DNA of 37,348 bases. Source: Pseudomonadota bacterium (GTDB lineage: Bacteria > Pseudomonadota > Gammaproteobacteria > Burkholderiales > Gallionellaceae). This document shows, one piece after another, positions 23,854-33,133 of the stretch. The notes beneath the pieces were generated by a model, which did not search any database, was not told the DNA's origin, and saw nothing but the letters and a program-made list of their open reading frames with translations. Location of the stretch: positions 1 to 37,348 of the forward strand of contig JAJXVB010000018.1 in assembly GCA_021782365.1 (NCBI GenBank), in the 5' to 3' direction. A program made the translations under genes and the position numbers. Each line of letters starts with the position of its first letter. The first letter of the stretch is position 1.

Positions 23854-24299
23854 CGGCGTTCCCTGATGAAACCTCGTGCACCCGCGATCCATGATTCCCG
23901 ATCTGCCTGAGCGATTCCGCCATAGGCGATGCAAAGCAGGCATTTTCCAGCATCTTCGGACCATCCAGCGCCGCCGTGCTCGACGACAAAGTTTATCCAG
24001 CGCTCTCCGCTAAGCATGGCGACCTGATCCCGTCCGAAACGCGCGATTGCATAACGGCGCAGCAAGTTTTCCAACCCTTTGGCAAGCGCGATGTCGTCGC
24101 TGGATTCAAGTTTCTTCAGCTCTTGCAAGGCGATGCGGCGCAGGCGGGTCTTGCTTTTCCAATAGAAGAAGGCGGCGATCGACGAGAGAATAATGACAGT
24201 CAATATCCACCATCCCGGCGCAGGAGGCCACCACCCGGCAGGTACTGGAGCATGGGGTGGTGCGAGTCTGGTCAGCCAGTCCTGACTCATTCCGCCCAT
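23850..24299 (-). CDS. DUF4381 membrane protein of MoxR operon
   Basis: A 149-residue protein: a Pro/Trp-rich N-terminus, one transmembrane helix (about 30-48, WWILTVIILSSIAAFFYW), and a helical cytoplasmic domain with RRYAIARFGRDQVAMLSGERW. This matches the DUF4381 proteins found between the DUF58 and vWA genes of MoxR operons; the function is unknown. The ATG at 24299 has a strong AAGGAG five bases upstream and gives a 13-base overlap with the DUF58 gene. An ATG three codons later would instead make another ATGA overlap, so the start is uncertain by three residues. Confidence 0.85.
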   Translation of the reverse strand: MGGMSQDWLTRLAPPHAPVPAGWWPPAPGWWILTVIILSSIAAFFYWKSKTRLRRIALQELKKLESSDDIALAKGLENLLRRYAIARFGRDQVAMLSGERWINFVVEHGGAGWSEDAGKCLLCIAYGGIAQADRESWIAGARGFIRERR

Positions 24300-25180
24300 C
24301 TTGGCTCCTTGAGCAAGGCGGTCATGCGTTCGACTGCGACATCCTGGGTGTTCAGACGAACGAGCGGCAGATTGAGGCGCATGGAAAGATCACTCAGCCT
24401 TTGTTCTCGCTCCCGCCAGGCATCCTGCCATGGGCGGCGAGCCTCTTCACCGTTCATCCACCAAAGGCGTCCCGGCAGTCCGACACGAAAGTTGCCTTGG
24501 GGCAATCCGCTGATTTCCAATGCATCGGTGATCCATAGCAGGCGGCAATCGCTGTGTTCGGCCATGCTGGCGAGCATGTGTTCAGAACCTTTAGAAAAGT
24601 CTGCAAAATCGCTCAGCAGAAGAATCATGCTTCCGGGTTTCAGCAAGGGGCGCAGCATTGCAAATGCCTGTTGCAAATTGCTTTTCGGCATGCCTGGCGA
24701 TCTCGGCTGGGATTCGACGAGCGCATCCAGTATCGGAAGAACGCCGGATCTTCTGCCCCTGGGCGGAAGGATGACAGGGTCGCCATTGGAAATCACCGCC
24801 CCTACCCTGTCTCCGCCTTCTGCAGCAGCCCAGGCGAGCATCGCGGCGCTGCGAAGCAGCAAGGAGGATTTGAGCTGGCGGCGGCTGCCGAAATAAAGCC
24901 CTGCATGCAGATCGGCAATCAGCCACACAGGCCGCTCGCGTTCCTCGCGGTAAAGCCGGGTATGCAGCCTCCCGCGCCTTGCCGTGACGCGCCAGTCTAT
25001 GCTGCGCGCATCGTCGCCATCCACATAAGCGCGCACTTCCTCGAATTCGAGGCCAGGGCCGCGCTGCGCGCTGCGATGCATGCCTTTAAGCGATGCGATG
25101 ACCGGGCGATGGGCGTGCAGGTTCAAGCCTTTGACAGCGCCTCGCAATGCGGAAAGTTCAGCCAGATCCGGAAGAGTCAT
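24287..25180 (-). CDS. DUF58 domain protein of MoxR operon
   Basis: A 297-residue soluble protein carrying the DUF58 signature: GPGLEFEEVRAYVDGDDARS, then IDWRVTARRGRLHTRLY and REERERPVWLIADLHAGL. The second half looks like a vWA fold without a full MIDAS (DLHAG in place of DxSxS). DUF58 proteins are almost always encoded directly behind moxR. Here the ATG at 25180 overlaps the moxR stop by ATGA, with no independent ribosome site, so translation is coupled. Its precise function in the complex is not known. Confidence 0.9.
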   Translation of the reverse strand: MTLPDLAELSALRGAVKGLNLHAHRPVIASLKGMHRSAQRGPGLEFEEVRAYVDGDDARSIDWRVTARRGRLHTRLYREERERPVWLIADLHAGLYFGSRRQLKSSLLLRSAAMLAWAAAEGGDRVGAVISNGDPVILPPRGRRSGVLPILDALVESQPRSPGMPKSNLQQAFAMLRPLLKPGSMILLLSDFADFSKGSEHMLASMAEHSDCRLLWITDALEISGLPQGNFRVGLPGRLWWMNGEEARRPWQDAWREREQRLSDLSMRLNLPLVRLNTQDVAVERMTALLKEPRWAE

Positions 25181-26166
25181 GGAGCAGGAACCTTGAGCAG
25201 CAGTTCTTGCACGCAATCCAATGCGCCGATTCCCCTGGCCTCAGCGGTATAGTCGAGCAGAAGGCGGTGACGCAGCGCATTGGGGGCAATCGATTGAACA
25301 TCTTCCGGGCTTACATAATCCCTTCCGTCGAGCCAGGCCAATGCACGAGCGCCGCGCTCGATTGCGATGGCCGCTCGCGGACTCGCTCCCCAGCGCAGCC
25401 ATTCCTTGAGCTTTCCGCTATAGCTGTCCGGCCTGCGCGTCGCATCGATCAGCGCCGCGATGTAATCCGCAACGGACGGGGCAAGCGTCAAGCCCAGCGC
25501 TTCGCTGCGGGCGGAAAATACGGTTTCCTGGGACATGGAGCATGCAGGTGTCTCAAGCTCTCGCCCGCTGAGCGCCTCGCGCCTTGCAAGATCCATGATA
25601 AGCCGAGTGGTCGCGCGATCGGGATAATCGATCAGCACATTCAGCATGAAGCGGTCGAGCTGCGCCTCCGGCAAGGGATAGGTGCCTTCATGTTCGATCG
25701 GGTTTTGCGTTGCCATCACCAGAAATAGCCTGGGCAGTTCATAGGTGGCAAGCCCCACGCTGATCTGGCGTTCGGCCATCGCCTCAAGAAGTGCCGATTG
25801 CACCTTGGCCGGCGCGCGATTGATCTCGTCGGCCAGGATCAGGTTGTGAAAGAGCGGCCCGCGCTGGAAGCGGAAGCTGCCTTCTTCCGGGCGATATATG
25901 TCGGAGCCTGTGAGATCGGCAGGCAGCATGTCAGGCGTGAACTGCACGCGTTGGAAATCGCACTCCAGACCTTGCGCCAGCGCCTTGATCGCGCGCGTCT
26001 TGGCCAAGCCTGGCGGCCCTTCTATCAGGAGATGTCCTTCGGAAAGCAACGCGACGAGCAGGCTTTCCACAAGGCCCTTTTGGCCGATTATCTGGGTATT
26101 GAGGTATTCCTTCAGCCTATCGAAGGCCGCGAGATTGCCACTTTGGCCTGTTGCAGAATCATTCAT
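25177..26166 (-). CDS. moxR: MoxR family AAA+ ATPase
   Basis: A 329-residue AAA+ ATPase: Walker A GPPGLAKT (50-57), Walker B LILADE (109-114), sensor 1 with N155 in MATQNP, the arginine-finger region EAQLDRF and a C-terminal lid with ASPRAAIAI (sensor 2). MoxR proteins act as chaperone-like ATPases that activate vWA-containing partners. It heads the operon moxR-DUF58-DUF4381-batA-batB-batC-batD. AGGAG stands about 8 bases before the ATG, and TATAAC at 26198-26193 may be a -10 box. The gene diverges from acnA across 170 bases. Confidence 0.95.
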   Translation of the reverse strand: MNDSATGQSGNLAAFDRLKEYLNTQIIGQKGLVESLLVALLSEGHLLIEGPPGLAKTRAIKALAQGLECDFQRVQFTPDMLPADLTGSDIYRPEEGSFRFQRGPLFHNLILADEINRAPAKVQSALLEAMAERQISVGLATYELPRLFLVMATQNPIEHEGTYPLPEAQLDRFMLNVLIDYPDRATTRLIMDLARREALSGRELETPACSMSQETVFSARSEALGLTLAPSVADYIAALIDATRRPDSYSGKLKEWLRWGASPRAAIAIERGARALAWLDGRDYVSPEDVQSIAPNALRHRLLLDYTAEARGIGALDCVQELLLKVPAP

Positions 26167-26336
26167 GCCGCATTCTCCTGAACTTACACTTCGTTATAGA
26201 TGGACTGCATGCGGGAAAGTTTCGCGATATCCATAAGCCGGGATTTTCCTCGGCATCCGCAAAAAATACCCGCGACCCTGCACCTGCTGGTTATAATTCG
26301 CCCTTTATACATTTAAGCATAACCGGAGTTTTTGCC

Positions 26337-29030
26337 ATGCCGCATAATTTGTTCAACACCCGCGTCGCTTTCAATCTTTCCGATGGCAAGGAGGGCATCA
26401 TGTATTCCCTGCCCGCGCTCGAGGCCGCGGGTCTTGGCAGGATCTCGCGTCTGCCCGTATCCATCCGCATCGTCTTGGAAGCCGTGTTGCGCAATTATGA
26501 TGGCAAGAAGATCACCGAAGCGCATGTGAAGGAGCTTGCAGGCTGGCAGCCCAATGCAAAGCGCACCGAAGAGATTCCCTTCGTCGTCGCGCGCATCGTG
26601 CTGCAGGATTTCACCGGTGTACCGCTTCTCGCGGATCTTGCCGCGATGCGCGATGCGGCTGCCGCCAAAGGGTGCGATCCCAAGGTGATCGAACCCCTGG
26701 TTCCCGTGAACCTCGTGGTCGACCATTCTGTCCAGATAGACAGCTACAACAATCCGGATGCGCTCAAGATCAACATGCAGATGGAATTCGAGCGCAACAC
26801 CGAGCGCTACCGCTTCATGAAGTGGGGAATGCAGGCCTTCGAGACCTTCAAGGTGGTGCCGCCTGGCATAGGCATCGTGCATCAGGTCAACCTCGAATAC
26901 CTTGCGCGCGGCGTGCAACATAAGGAAGGTGTCTATTATCCGGACACGCTGGTCGGAACGGACAGCCATACCACGATGATCAACGGCATAGGCGTGGTCG
27001 GCTGGGGAGTCGGCGGCATAGAGGCCGAGGCGGGCATGCTGGGCCAACCCGTGTATTTCCTGACGCCAGACGTGGTCGGCGTTCATCTAAAGGGAAAACT
27101 CAGGGAAGGGATGACTGCAACCGACGTCGTTCTCACCGTCACCGAGCTCCTGCGCAAACACAAGGTCGTCGGCAAGTTCGTGGAATTTTTCGGAGAGGGG
27201 GCTGCCGCGCTCACGCTGCCCGATCGCGCGACCATCGCCAACATGGCGCCCGAATACGGCGCGACCATGGGGTTCTTCCCCGTCGACGATGTCACCGTCA
27301 ATTTCATGCGGAATACCGGAAGGACGCCTGAAGAACTCGATGCGTTCGAATCTTACTTCAAGGCGCAGAAGCTTTTTGGCATGCCAAAGGCAGGTGATAT
27401 CGATTACAGCAGCGTGGTGGAGCTCGATCTCTCCACGATCACCCCTTCCCTTTCCGGGCCCAAGAGGCCGCAGGACCGCATCGAACTTTCCAGGATGCGC
27501 GAAACATTCGATGCGCTTTTCTCCAAACCGGTTGCCGAAAACGGCTTCAATCAGCCTTCCGAAAAACTGAAGCAGCGCTACTCAATAGGAAGGGATGACA
27601 TCGAGATCGGCAACGGCGACGTGCTGATCGCCGCGATCACATCCTGCACCAACACCTCCAATCCCGGCGTGATGCTCGCCGCCGGATTGCTCGCAAAGAA
27701 GGCCGTCGAGAAGGGGCTTTCGGTCAAGCCACACATCAAGACCACCCTGGCTCCAGGTTCGCGCGTGGTCAGCGCCTACCTTTCCAATGCAGGATTGCTG
27801 GAGCCATTGGCCAGGCTTGGCTTTGGCATCGCGGCATACGGCTGCACCACCTGCATCGGCAATTCAGGCCCTCTGGATCCCCAGATCGAAGAGACCATCG
27901 TCAAGAACGATCTGATCGCCGCCGCAGTGCTTTCCGGCAACCGCAATTTCGAGGCGCGCATACACGCCAACATCAAGGCCAACTTCCTGGCAAGCCCTCC
28001 CCTCGTGATCGCCTATGCCATCGCGGGACGGATGAACGTGAATCTCGACAGCGAGCCGCTGGGCACGGGTAGCGACGGGAAGCCCGTCTATCTTCGCGAC
28101 ATCTGGCCCTCAAGCGATGAGATCCAGGCAGTCAGCCACTATGCGATGGACCCAGAAGTTTATCGCACGCTCTATTCCGACCTGACCCGCGATCTCCCGC
28201 TCTGGAATGCGATCACCGCACCGACAGGCGATCTTTACCAGTGGGACGATTCGACCTATATCGCCCGCCCGCCTTTCTTCGAACACGAGCAAAGCGGAAA
28301 AATCAGCGGGATCGAGAATGCGCGCGCACTTGCGATCTTCGGCGATTCGGTGACCACAGACCACATCAGCCCTGCGGGCAGCTTCAAGTCGAGCACGCCG
28401 GCCGGCAAATATTTGCTGGAAAAAGGGGTCGCCATCAAGGACTTCAACAGCTACGGCTCGCGACGCGGAAACCACGATGTGATGATGCGCGGCACCTTCG
28501 CCAACGTGCGCATCAAGAACCTGATGCTGCCTGCAAGGGAAGATGGCTCGCGTTTGGAGGGCGGCCATACGCTCTATAACCATGTTGAAACCGACATATA
28601 CAGCGCCGCGATGAATTACATCAAGTCGGGCACGCCGACCCTGATCTTTGCAGGCGAGGAATATGGAACAGGCTCTTCCCGCGACTGGGCTGCCAAGGGC
28701 ACGCAGCTTCTGGGCGTGAAGGCCGTGATCGCCAGATCCTACGAACGCATACACCGCAGCAACCTGGTCGGCATGGGGGTGCTGCCCTTGCAGTTCGAGG
28801 ACGGCATGAGCGCTGCCTCCCTGCAGCTCAACGGGGACGAGAGCTTCGACCTGACAGGGATCGATGAAAATCTTAAGCCTCAGCAGGAAGTGACGCTTGT
28901 GATCAAGCGAGCCGATGGAAGCAGACAGGAAGTGCCTCTGCTGCTGCGCATCGACACGCCGATCGAGGTGGACTACTACCGGGCTGGCGGCATCCTGCCC
29001 TATGTGCTGAACGAGCTCACCGCGAAGTGA
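26337..29030 (+). CDS. acnA: Aconitate hydratase AcnA
   Basis: A 897-residue monomeric aconitase with [4Fe-4S] ligands C437 (TSCTNTS), C503 and C506 ([12 protein letters not shown]), spacing equal to E. coli AcnA (435, 501, 504). The [20 protein letters not shown] and [10 protein letters not shown] motifs of the swivel domain are present. It converts citrate to isocitrate in the TCA cycle; the apo form of AcnA-type proteins can bind mRNA. The frame is open back to 26151, but the ATG at 26337 has CGGAG eight bases upstream and matches the family start. A TATAAT box at 26292-26297 lies in the divergent gap with moxR, without a good -35. Confidence 0.96.
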   Translation: MPHNLFNTRVAFNLSDGKEGIMYSLPALEAAGLGRISRLPVSIRIVLEAVLRNYDGKKITEAHVKELAGWQPNAKRTEEIPFVVARIVLQDFTGVPLLADLAAMRDAAAAKGCDPKVIEPLVPVNLVVDHSVQIDSYNNPDALKINMQMEFERNTERYRFMKWGMQAFETFKVVPPGIGIVHQVNLEYLARGVQHKEGVYYPDTLVGTDSHTTMINGIGVVGWGVGGIEAEAGMLGQPVYFLTPDVVGVHLKGKLREGMTATDVVLTVTELLRKHKVVGKFVEFFGEGAAALTLPDRATIANMAPEYGATMGFFPVDDVTVNFMRNTGRTPEELDAFESYFKAQKLFGMPKAGDIDYSSVVELDLSTITPSLSGPKRPQDRIELSRMRETFDALFSKPVAENGFNQPSEKLKQRYSIGRDDIEIGNGDVLIAAITSCTNTSNPGVMLAAGLLAKKAVEKGLSVKPHIKTTLAPGSRVVSAYLSNAGLLEPLARLGFGIAAYGCTTCIGNSGPLDPQIEETIVKNDLIAAAVLSGNRNFEARIHANIKANFLASPPLVIAYAIAGRMNVNLDSEPLGTGSDGKPVYLRDIWPSSDEIQAVSHYAMDPEVYRTLYSDLTRDLPLWNAITAPTGDLYQWDDSTYIARPPFFEHEQSGKISGIENARALAIFGDSVTTDHISPAGSFKSSTPAGKYLLEKGVAIKDFNSYGSRRGNHDVMMRGTFANVRIKNLMLPAREDGSRLEGGHTLYNHVETDIYSAAMNYIKSGTPTLIFAGEEYGTGSSRDWAAKGTQLLGVKAVIARSYERIHRSNLVGMGVLPLQFEDGMSAASLQLNGDESFDLTGIDENLKPQQEVTLVIKRADGSRQEVPLLLRIDTPIEVDYYRAGGILPYVLNELTAK

Positions 29031-29035
29031 CTTTG

Positions 29036-29055
29036 GCGCCGCTTAAACGCGGCGC
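29036..29055. terminator. Hairpin between acnA and rimO (weak terminator candidate)
   Basis: A seven-pair GC stem, GCGCCGC (29036-29042) and GCGGCGC (29049-29055), with a 6-base loop, placed exactly between the two convergent stop codons. Neither side has a T-run, so it may act as an RNA 3'-end stabiliser or block rather than a classic intrinsic terminator. Confidence 0.5.
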
Positions 29056-29058
29056 GGA

Positions 29059-30378
29059 TCAGGATTCGGATACCAGGTCTCCCCACAGATCGTGGGTGTC
29101 CGAATCCGTGATCACAACCTCTACCCTGTCGCCAACCTTGAGATGAGTCCCCTGGTCGATAAACACCAGGCCGTCGATCTCGGGCGCATCGGCATGGCTT
29201 CTTGCAACCGCTCCCTCATCGGTCACCTCGTCCACCAGCACCGTCATGGTCTTGCCCACTTTGCGCTTCAGCTTCTCTTCGCTGATCTTTTCCTGGAGCA
29301 GCATCAGCCGGTCAAGGCGCTCCTCCTGGACATCCGGAGGAATATGGTCAGGCAGCTCGTTGGCAAGCGCCCCTTCGACGGGTGAATAGGCAAAGGCGCC
29401 CACGCGATCGAGCTCGGCCTCTTGAAGGAAATCCAGGAGTTCCTGGAATTCGGCCTCGGTCTCGCCAGGAAAACCCACGATGAATGTGCTGCGCAGGGTG
29501 AGCTCCGGGCATATCTCGCGCCAACGCCTGATGCGAGCGAGCACGTTCTCGCTGTTGCCAGGGCGCTTCATCAGCTTCAGGATGCGCTGGTTTGCGTGCT
29601 GAAACGGTATATCCAGATATGGCAATATCTTTCCATCGGCCATCAGCGGGATCACCTCGTCGACATGAGGATAAGGATAGACGTAATGCAGCCTCACCCA
29701 TACGCCGAGACTTCCCAGCGCTTCCGCGAGCTCGGTCATGCGCGTCCTCAATGGCTTGCCGCCCCAGAAGCCTGTTCGATATTTCACGTCGACCCCGTAG
29801 GCGCTGGTGTCCTGCGAGATCACCAGCAGTTCCTTCACACCCGATTTGACGAGATTCTCGGCCTCGGTCATCACATCGCCCACAGGCCGGCTGACCAGAT
29901 CGCCTCTCATGCTGGGGATGATGCAGAAGGTGCAGCGATGGTTGCATCCTTCGGAAATCTTGAGGTATGCGTAATGCCGGGGTGTCAGCCGGATTCCCTG
30001 GGGAGGAACAAGATCGGTATAGGGGTCATGGGGCTTCGGAAGATGCTGGTGCACCGCCTCCATCACTTCATCGGTCGCATGGGGTCCCGTGACGGCGAGC
30101 ACCTTGGGGTGCGCCTCTCGCACGACATCCCCCTTGGCGCCCAGGCATCCCGTGACGATCACACGGCCGTTCTCGGCCAGCGCCTCGCCGATCGCATCGA
30201 GCGACTCGGCAACTGCGCTGTCGATGAAGCCGCAGGTGTTCACGACGACCAGGTCAGAATCCTGATAGCTTGCCGAGATCAGATAGCCTTCCGCGCGCAA
30301 CCTCGTCAGGATATGTTCGGAATCCACCGTCGCCTTCGGACAACCCAACGATACAAAACCCACTTTTGCGATATTCAT
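29059..30378 (-). CDS. rimO: Ribosomal protein S12 methylthiotransferase RimO
   Basis: A 439-residue radical-SAM methylthiotransferase. N-terminal cluster cysteines C13, C49 and C78; radical-SAM cluster C145, C149 and C152 in [10 protein letters not shown]-terminal TRAM domain (about 370-437). The spacing agrees with E. coli RimO (17, 53, 82 and 150, 154, 157), and [12 protein letters not shown] at the start separates it from MiaB. It adds a methylthio group to Asp88/89 of ribosomal protein S12. It follows the ZIP transporter gene by 7 bases and probably shares its transcript. Confidence 0.95.
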   Translation of the reverse strand: MNIAKVGFVSLGCPKATVDSEHILTRLRAEGYLISASYQDSDLVVVNTCGFIDSAVAESLDAIGEALAENGRVIVTGCLGAKGDVVREAHPKVLAVTGPHATDEVMEAVHQHLPKPHDPYTDLVPPQGIRLTPRHYAYLKISEGCNHRCTFCIIPSMRGDLVSRPVGDVMTEAENLVKSGVKELLVISQDTSAYGVDVKYRTGFWGGKPLRTRMTELAEALGSLGVWVRLHYVYPYPHVDEVIPLMADGKILPYLDIPFQHANQRILKLMKRPGNSENVLARIRRWREICPELTLRSTFIVGFPGETEAEFQELLDFLQEAELDRVGAFAYSPVEGALANELPDHIPPDVQEERLDRLMLLQEKISEEKLKRKVGKTMTVLVDEVTDEGAVARSHADAPEIDGLVFIDQGTHLKVGDRVEVVITDSDTHDLWGDLVSES

Positions 30379-30385
30379 TTCATCC

Positions 30386-31150
30386 TCATTCCGCGACCAG
30401 AAGGCTTACCACGTATATCGTGGATACGCCGGCCGTGATCAGCAACACCTGTTCGATTGTGTCGCGCAGGCTGGTTCGTTTGTGCAGATCCGGGATCAGA
30501 TCGGCCACTGCGACATAAATCAGGCTGGACGCGGCGAGCGCCAGCAGCATTGGAACCACACCCTGCACCGAGTGCAGCGCATAAAAGGCCAGCACCCCGC
30601 CTATCAGGGTTGCCAGGGTTGAGAGCAGGTTCAATGCGAGCGCCTGTCCCTTGCTGTATCCCGAATGCAAGAGAATCATGAAGTCGCCCACTTCCTGCGG
30701 GATCTCGTGAGCGATGATCGCAAGCGCGGTCACCACTCCGAGATGAAGGTCTGTCAGGAATGCAGCCGCGATGATCACGCCGTCGACAAAATTGTGAAAC
30801 GTGCCTCCCACCAGGATCATCAGTCCTGTTCGGCCATGGTGCTTGTTTGGATCATGTTCTCCCGAGCAATGGCAATGCCGCCATAGCAGCAGCTTTTCGA
30901 GGATGAAAAAGGCCAGGATGCCTGCGAGTATCGTGCCGCTCAGCACTGCGCCATTTTTTGTCAGATGTATCGCTTCGGGAAGGATATCCAGAAAGACGGC
31001 GCCCAGCAGCGCGCCGATCGCATAGCTAACCAGCGCATTGAGCCAGCGCGCGCGCGCATTCAATGCGAAAAGCGCGGCGCATGAGACGCTCAGCGCTCCG
31101 CCCAGAAGGCTGGATGCGATTATCCAAAGCAGCACGGTCATGGGATGCAT
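30386..31150 (-). CDS. ZIP family metal transporter
   Basis: A 254-residue, eight-helix ZIP transporter. The metal-binding motifs of helices 4 and 5 are visible: HNFVDG and HEIPQE. A His/Cys-rich cytoplasmic loop ([15 protein letters not shown], about residues 91-105) lies between helices 3 and 4 and could bind Zn(II) or another divalent ion. ZIP proteins import Zn, Fe or Mn into the cytoplasm. The start may be at 31150 or three codons later (31141); neither has a strong ribosome site. A TATAAT box at 31175-31170 suggests a promoter. It is the first gene of a pair with rimO, an iron-sulphur enzyme, so iron supply is a thinkable link. Confidence 0.9.
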   Translation of the reverse strand: MHPMTVLLWIIASSLLGGALSVSCAALFALNARARWLNALVSYAIGALLGAVFLDILPEAIHLTKNGAVLSGTILAGILAFFILEKLLLWRHCHCSGEHDPNKHHGRTGLMILVGGTFHNFVDGVIIAAAFLTDLHLGVVTALAIIAHEIPQEVGDFMILLHSGYSKGQALALNLLSTLATLIGGVLAFYALHSVQGVVPMLLALAASSLIYVAVADLIPDLHKRTSLRDTIEQVLLITAGVSTIYVVSLLVAE

Positions 31151-31203
31151 TAAAAATTCAGGGTCGCGGATTATAGCGGATTGATAGTTTCCGCGCTTTC
31201 AAT

Positions 31204-31232
31204 AAAAAATCCCCCGGATACCCATCCGGAGG
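31204..31232 (-). terminator. Intrinsic terminator of candidate sRNA (possibly also kinase gene)
   Basis: Ten-pair stem (one T-G pair) with a 4-base loop followed by TTTTTT on the minus strand. On the plus strand a CTTTTTA run also follows the stem, so weak two-way function is possible. Confidence 0.85.
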
Positions 31233-31294
31233 ACTTTTTAAGCAGGGGGATCTGCACACCCGGCTCAAAGGGGGATAGGTTTCAAGCCGCATGC
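31204..31294 (-). ncRNA. Candidate small RNA with two C-rich hairpin loops
   Basis: About 90 bases between the kinase and ZIP genes, with its own promoter and terminator and no reading frame of note. Three hairpins follow in order: CGGCTT/GAGCCG (31289-31261) whose loop holds ATCCCCCT; GCAG/CTGC (31255-31242) whose loop is ATCCCC; and a ten-pair terminator TCCTCCGGAT/ATCCGGGGGA with a GGGT loop, ending in six T (31209-31204). C-rich loops of this kind pair with Shine-Dalgarno sequences in the neisserial NmsR/RcoF sibling RNAs and staphylococcal RsaE. The 3' terminator arm GGGGGAT could also pair with either loop, suggesting an alternative fold. Expression is not shown; the start is estimated from the promoter. 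Confidence 0.65.
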
Positions 31295-31300
31295 CCGAGC

Positions 31301-31329
31301 ATATTACTATGGTATTGGATTTGAATCAA
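31301..31329 (-). promoter_or_regulatory. Promoter of the candidate sRNA
   Basis: -35 TTGATT (31329-31324), a 17-base spacer, and -10 TAATAT (31306-31301) on the minus strand, giving a start near 31294. Two copies of a 14-base repeat abut the -35 box upstream. Confidence 0.6.
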
Positions 31330-31356
31330 CAAAAATTCTGTCACAAAAATTCTGTC
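31329..31356. repeat. Tandem 14-bp direct repeat upstream of the sRNA promoter
   Basis: The unit ACAAAAATTCTGTC occurs twice with no gap (31329-31342 and 31343-31356). Each unit is an imperfect palindrome (10 of 13 positions), and the junction (TTCTGTCACAAAA) is also symmetric. It looks like adjacent binding sites for a dimeric regulator, set at the typical distance for an activator of the sRNA promoter. It lies just after the kinase stop codon. Confidence 0.7.
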
Positions 31357-31367
31357 CGATCAAAGCG

Positions 31368-33026
31368 CTATCTTGCAGGAGAAAAAATCCCGTACAGGAT
31401 GCCTATCATCAAAACGAACAGGAATAAGCCGACCAGCAGCATCTTTCTGGAAAACTGTTTCTGCTCCAGAGCCGCCTTTTCTTCAACCTCCTTTTTCATG
31501 CGTTCGGCAATCTCGGCGCGATCCTTTGCTGCATCGAGCGCTTCGTTGTTGGCCGCAAGCTCAGCCGCTTCACGCTTTGATTTTGCAATGGCCTCTGCTT
31601 CGGCGCGCGCTTCTCTTGACTCCATGACTGAGCGTAGCTGTCCTCTCTGCTTCGCGATTTCTTCTAGCCTCTGCTTCTGTTCCATTTTCAGCCTGCGTTC
31701 AAATTCGCGGGCCTCTTCCCTGTCTGCGACCCGTTTTGCGAACAGGTTTTCTCGCACTGCCTTGGCATCAGTCAAAGCCTTTGCACGATTCATTTGCTGA
31801 AACAGTTCTTCCGCCCGCTTTTCCTCTTCCTTTATCTGGACCTCCATGACTTCCATTCTGATCTCTGCCAGCCGCCTGACCCAAAGCGCCCTTTCTTCGC
31901 GCTCATGTTTGGTGCGATCAAAGGCAATGTCATCCGGTTTCACCGGATTCATGCGCTGAGTCACTTCCGCTTTTTCCAGAGACCAGATGCGGGACTTTGC
32001 CTGCTCGGCATAGCCTCCATCCGGAAATTCCACAAGGTAGCGCGTGAAATCGGCAGGATTGTGGCTATGCGAAATGGTTTGCCATGCGGCAATGTCCTCC
32101 TCGCGCCATGAACCCGTTGCATGTGCGGGCAGTTCGAGCGTCAGGTCCCTGGTATGCCTCTCATCGGTTCGATGCATCCTGACTCTTGCTTGATTCGATT
32201 CAGGCAATGTGCGCGCGGCAATTTTCAATGCGGCCAGAAATTCACCGGCACTCTGAAAGCGGTCATCGGCGCGCTTGGCCATCGCCTTTCTGACCACTTC
32301 GTTTAGCTCTTCGGTGACATCCGGATTGAGTTCGGAAGGTAGCGTCGCCTCCCTTTGCATTGCCTGGTGCATGATCGAAATCACGCTGCCCACGAAAGGG
32401 CGTTCCCCGGTCAGCACGATGTAGAGGATCACACCCGCAGAATAAAGATCCGCCCTCGTGTCGACATCGATGCCTGTGAATTGCTCCGGCGCCATGTAAG
32501 TCGGCGTGCCCAGAACGACGCCAGCATGGGTATGCTCCGATGAATCTATCTTGGCGATGCCGAAATCGGCAAGCTTGACCTGATGGTCCTCCGTCAGCAG
32601 GATGTTCGCAGGCTTGATGTCTCGGTGCACGATGCCATGCGCATGCAGATAACTCAGCGCATCCAAAAGTTGCATCACGATGCGCAGCCCTTCCGCGATC
32701 GGAAGCAATGCGCCCTGGTCGAAAAGATCGGACAATGCCCTGCCGCGCACCAGTTCCATCACGATATAGGCCATATCGTCGTCTTCTTCATACTCATAGA
32801 CGCCGATGATCTTTTCGTGAGACAGGCGGCCGGCCGCCTTTGCCTCGCGCCTGAAACGGGAAAAGACATCTTCCGACTCATGCGGATCGATGCTGGACTT
32901 CAGGATCGTCTTGATAGCGACATTGCGCTCGATCAGCGTATCGATCGCCTCGTAAACGACGCCCATCGCGCCCCGGCCCAGTTCCCCGATGATTCTGTAT
33001 TTGCCAAGCGTATCAGGATTCTTCAT
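31368..33026 (-). CDS. Membrane-anchored Ser/Thr protein kinase with coiled coil
   Basis: A 552-residue eukaryotic-type kinase. The N-terminal kinase domain (about 10-275) has GRGAMGVVYEA, catalytic K39 in VAIK, HRDIKPANILL (134-144, D136), DFG (154-156) and GTPTYMAPEQ (173-182), so it should be active. Residues 330-400 are a short region of unknown type; about 400-520 are strongly charged Glu/Lys/Ala/Arg helix, a probable coiled coil; a single transmembrane helix (about 527-545) ends the protein, with few residues after it. No PASTA domain is present. The ATG at 33026 is chosen by the usual kinase N-terminus. It diverges from a NarL-type regulator and diguanylate cyclase; a partner phosphatase is not seen in the window. 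Confidence 0.92.
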   Translation of the reverse strand: MKNPDTLGKYRIIGELGRGAMGVVYEAIDTLIERNVAIKTILKSSIDPHESEDVFSRFRREAKAAGRLSHEKIIGVYEYEEDDDMAYIVMELVRGRALSDLFDQGALLPIAEGLRIVMQLLDALSYLHAHGIVHRDIKPANILLTEDHQVKLADFGIAKIDSSEHTHAGVVLGTPTYMAPEQFTGIDVDTRADLYSAGVILYIVLTGERPFVGSVISIMHQAMQREATLPSELNPDVTEELNEVVRKAMAKRADDRFQSAGEFLAALKIAARTLPESNQARVRMHRTDERHTRDLTLELPAHATGSWREEDIAAWQTISHSHNPADFTRYLVEFPDGGYAEQAKSRIWSLEKAEVTQRMNPVKPDDIAFDRTKHEREERALWVRRLAEIRMEVMEVQIKEEEKRAEELFQQMNRAKALTDAKAVRENLFAKRVADREEAREFERRLKMEQKQRLEEIAKQRGQLRSVMESREARAEAEAIAKSKREAAELAANNEALDAAKDRAEIAERMKKEVEEKAALEQKQFSRKMLLVGLFLFVLMIGILYGIFSPAR

Positions 33027-33133
33027 GCGGGTAATGTAGCCGCGAGAACGCCAAATGGCAACGCGCGCCCAGACTTGGGGTAAAATCGGCAAATGGTGAA
33101 CCCAACCAGGAAAGATTGTTACTTGCAAAAAAT

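Noticed and set aside
24590..24930. Frame-shadow ORFs within the DUF58 gene as possible small genes
   Set aside because: Arg/Ala-rich shadow translations without start signals, inside an intact conserved gene.
29422..30438. 338-codon open frame on the plus strand
   Set aside because: Opposite rimO, with no family resemblance.
31329..31356. CRISPR-like repeat
   Set aside because: Only two units, directly abutting without spacer; it is a tandem repeat near a promoter.
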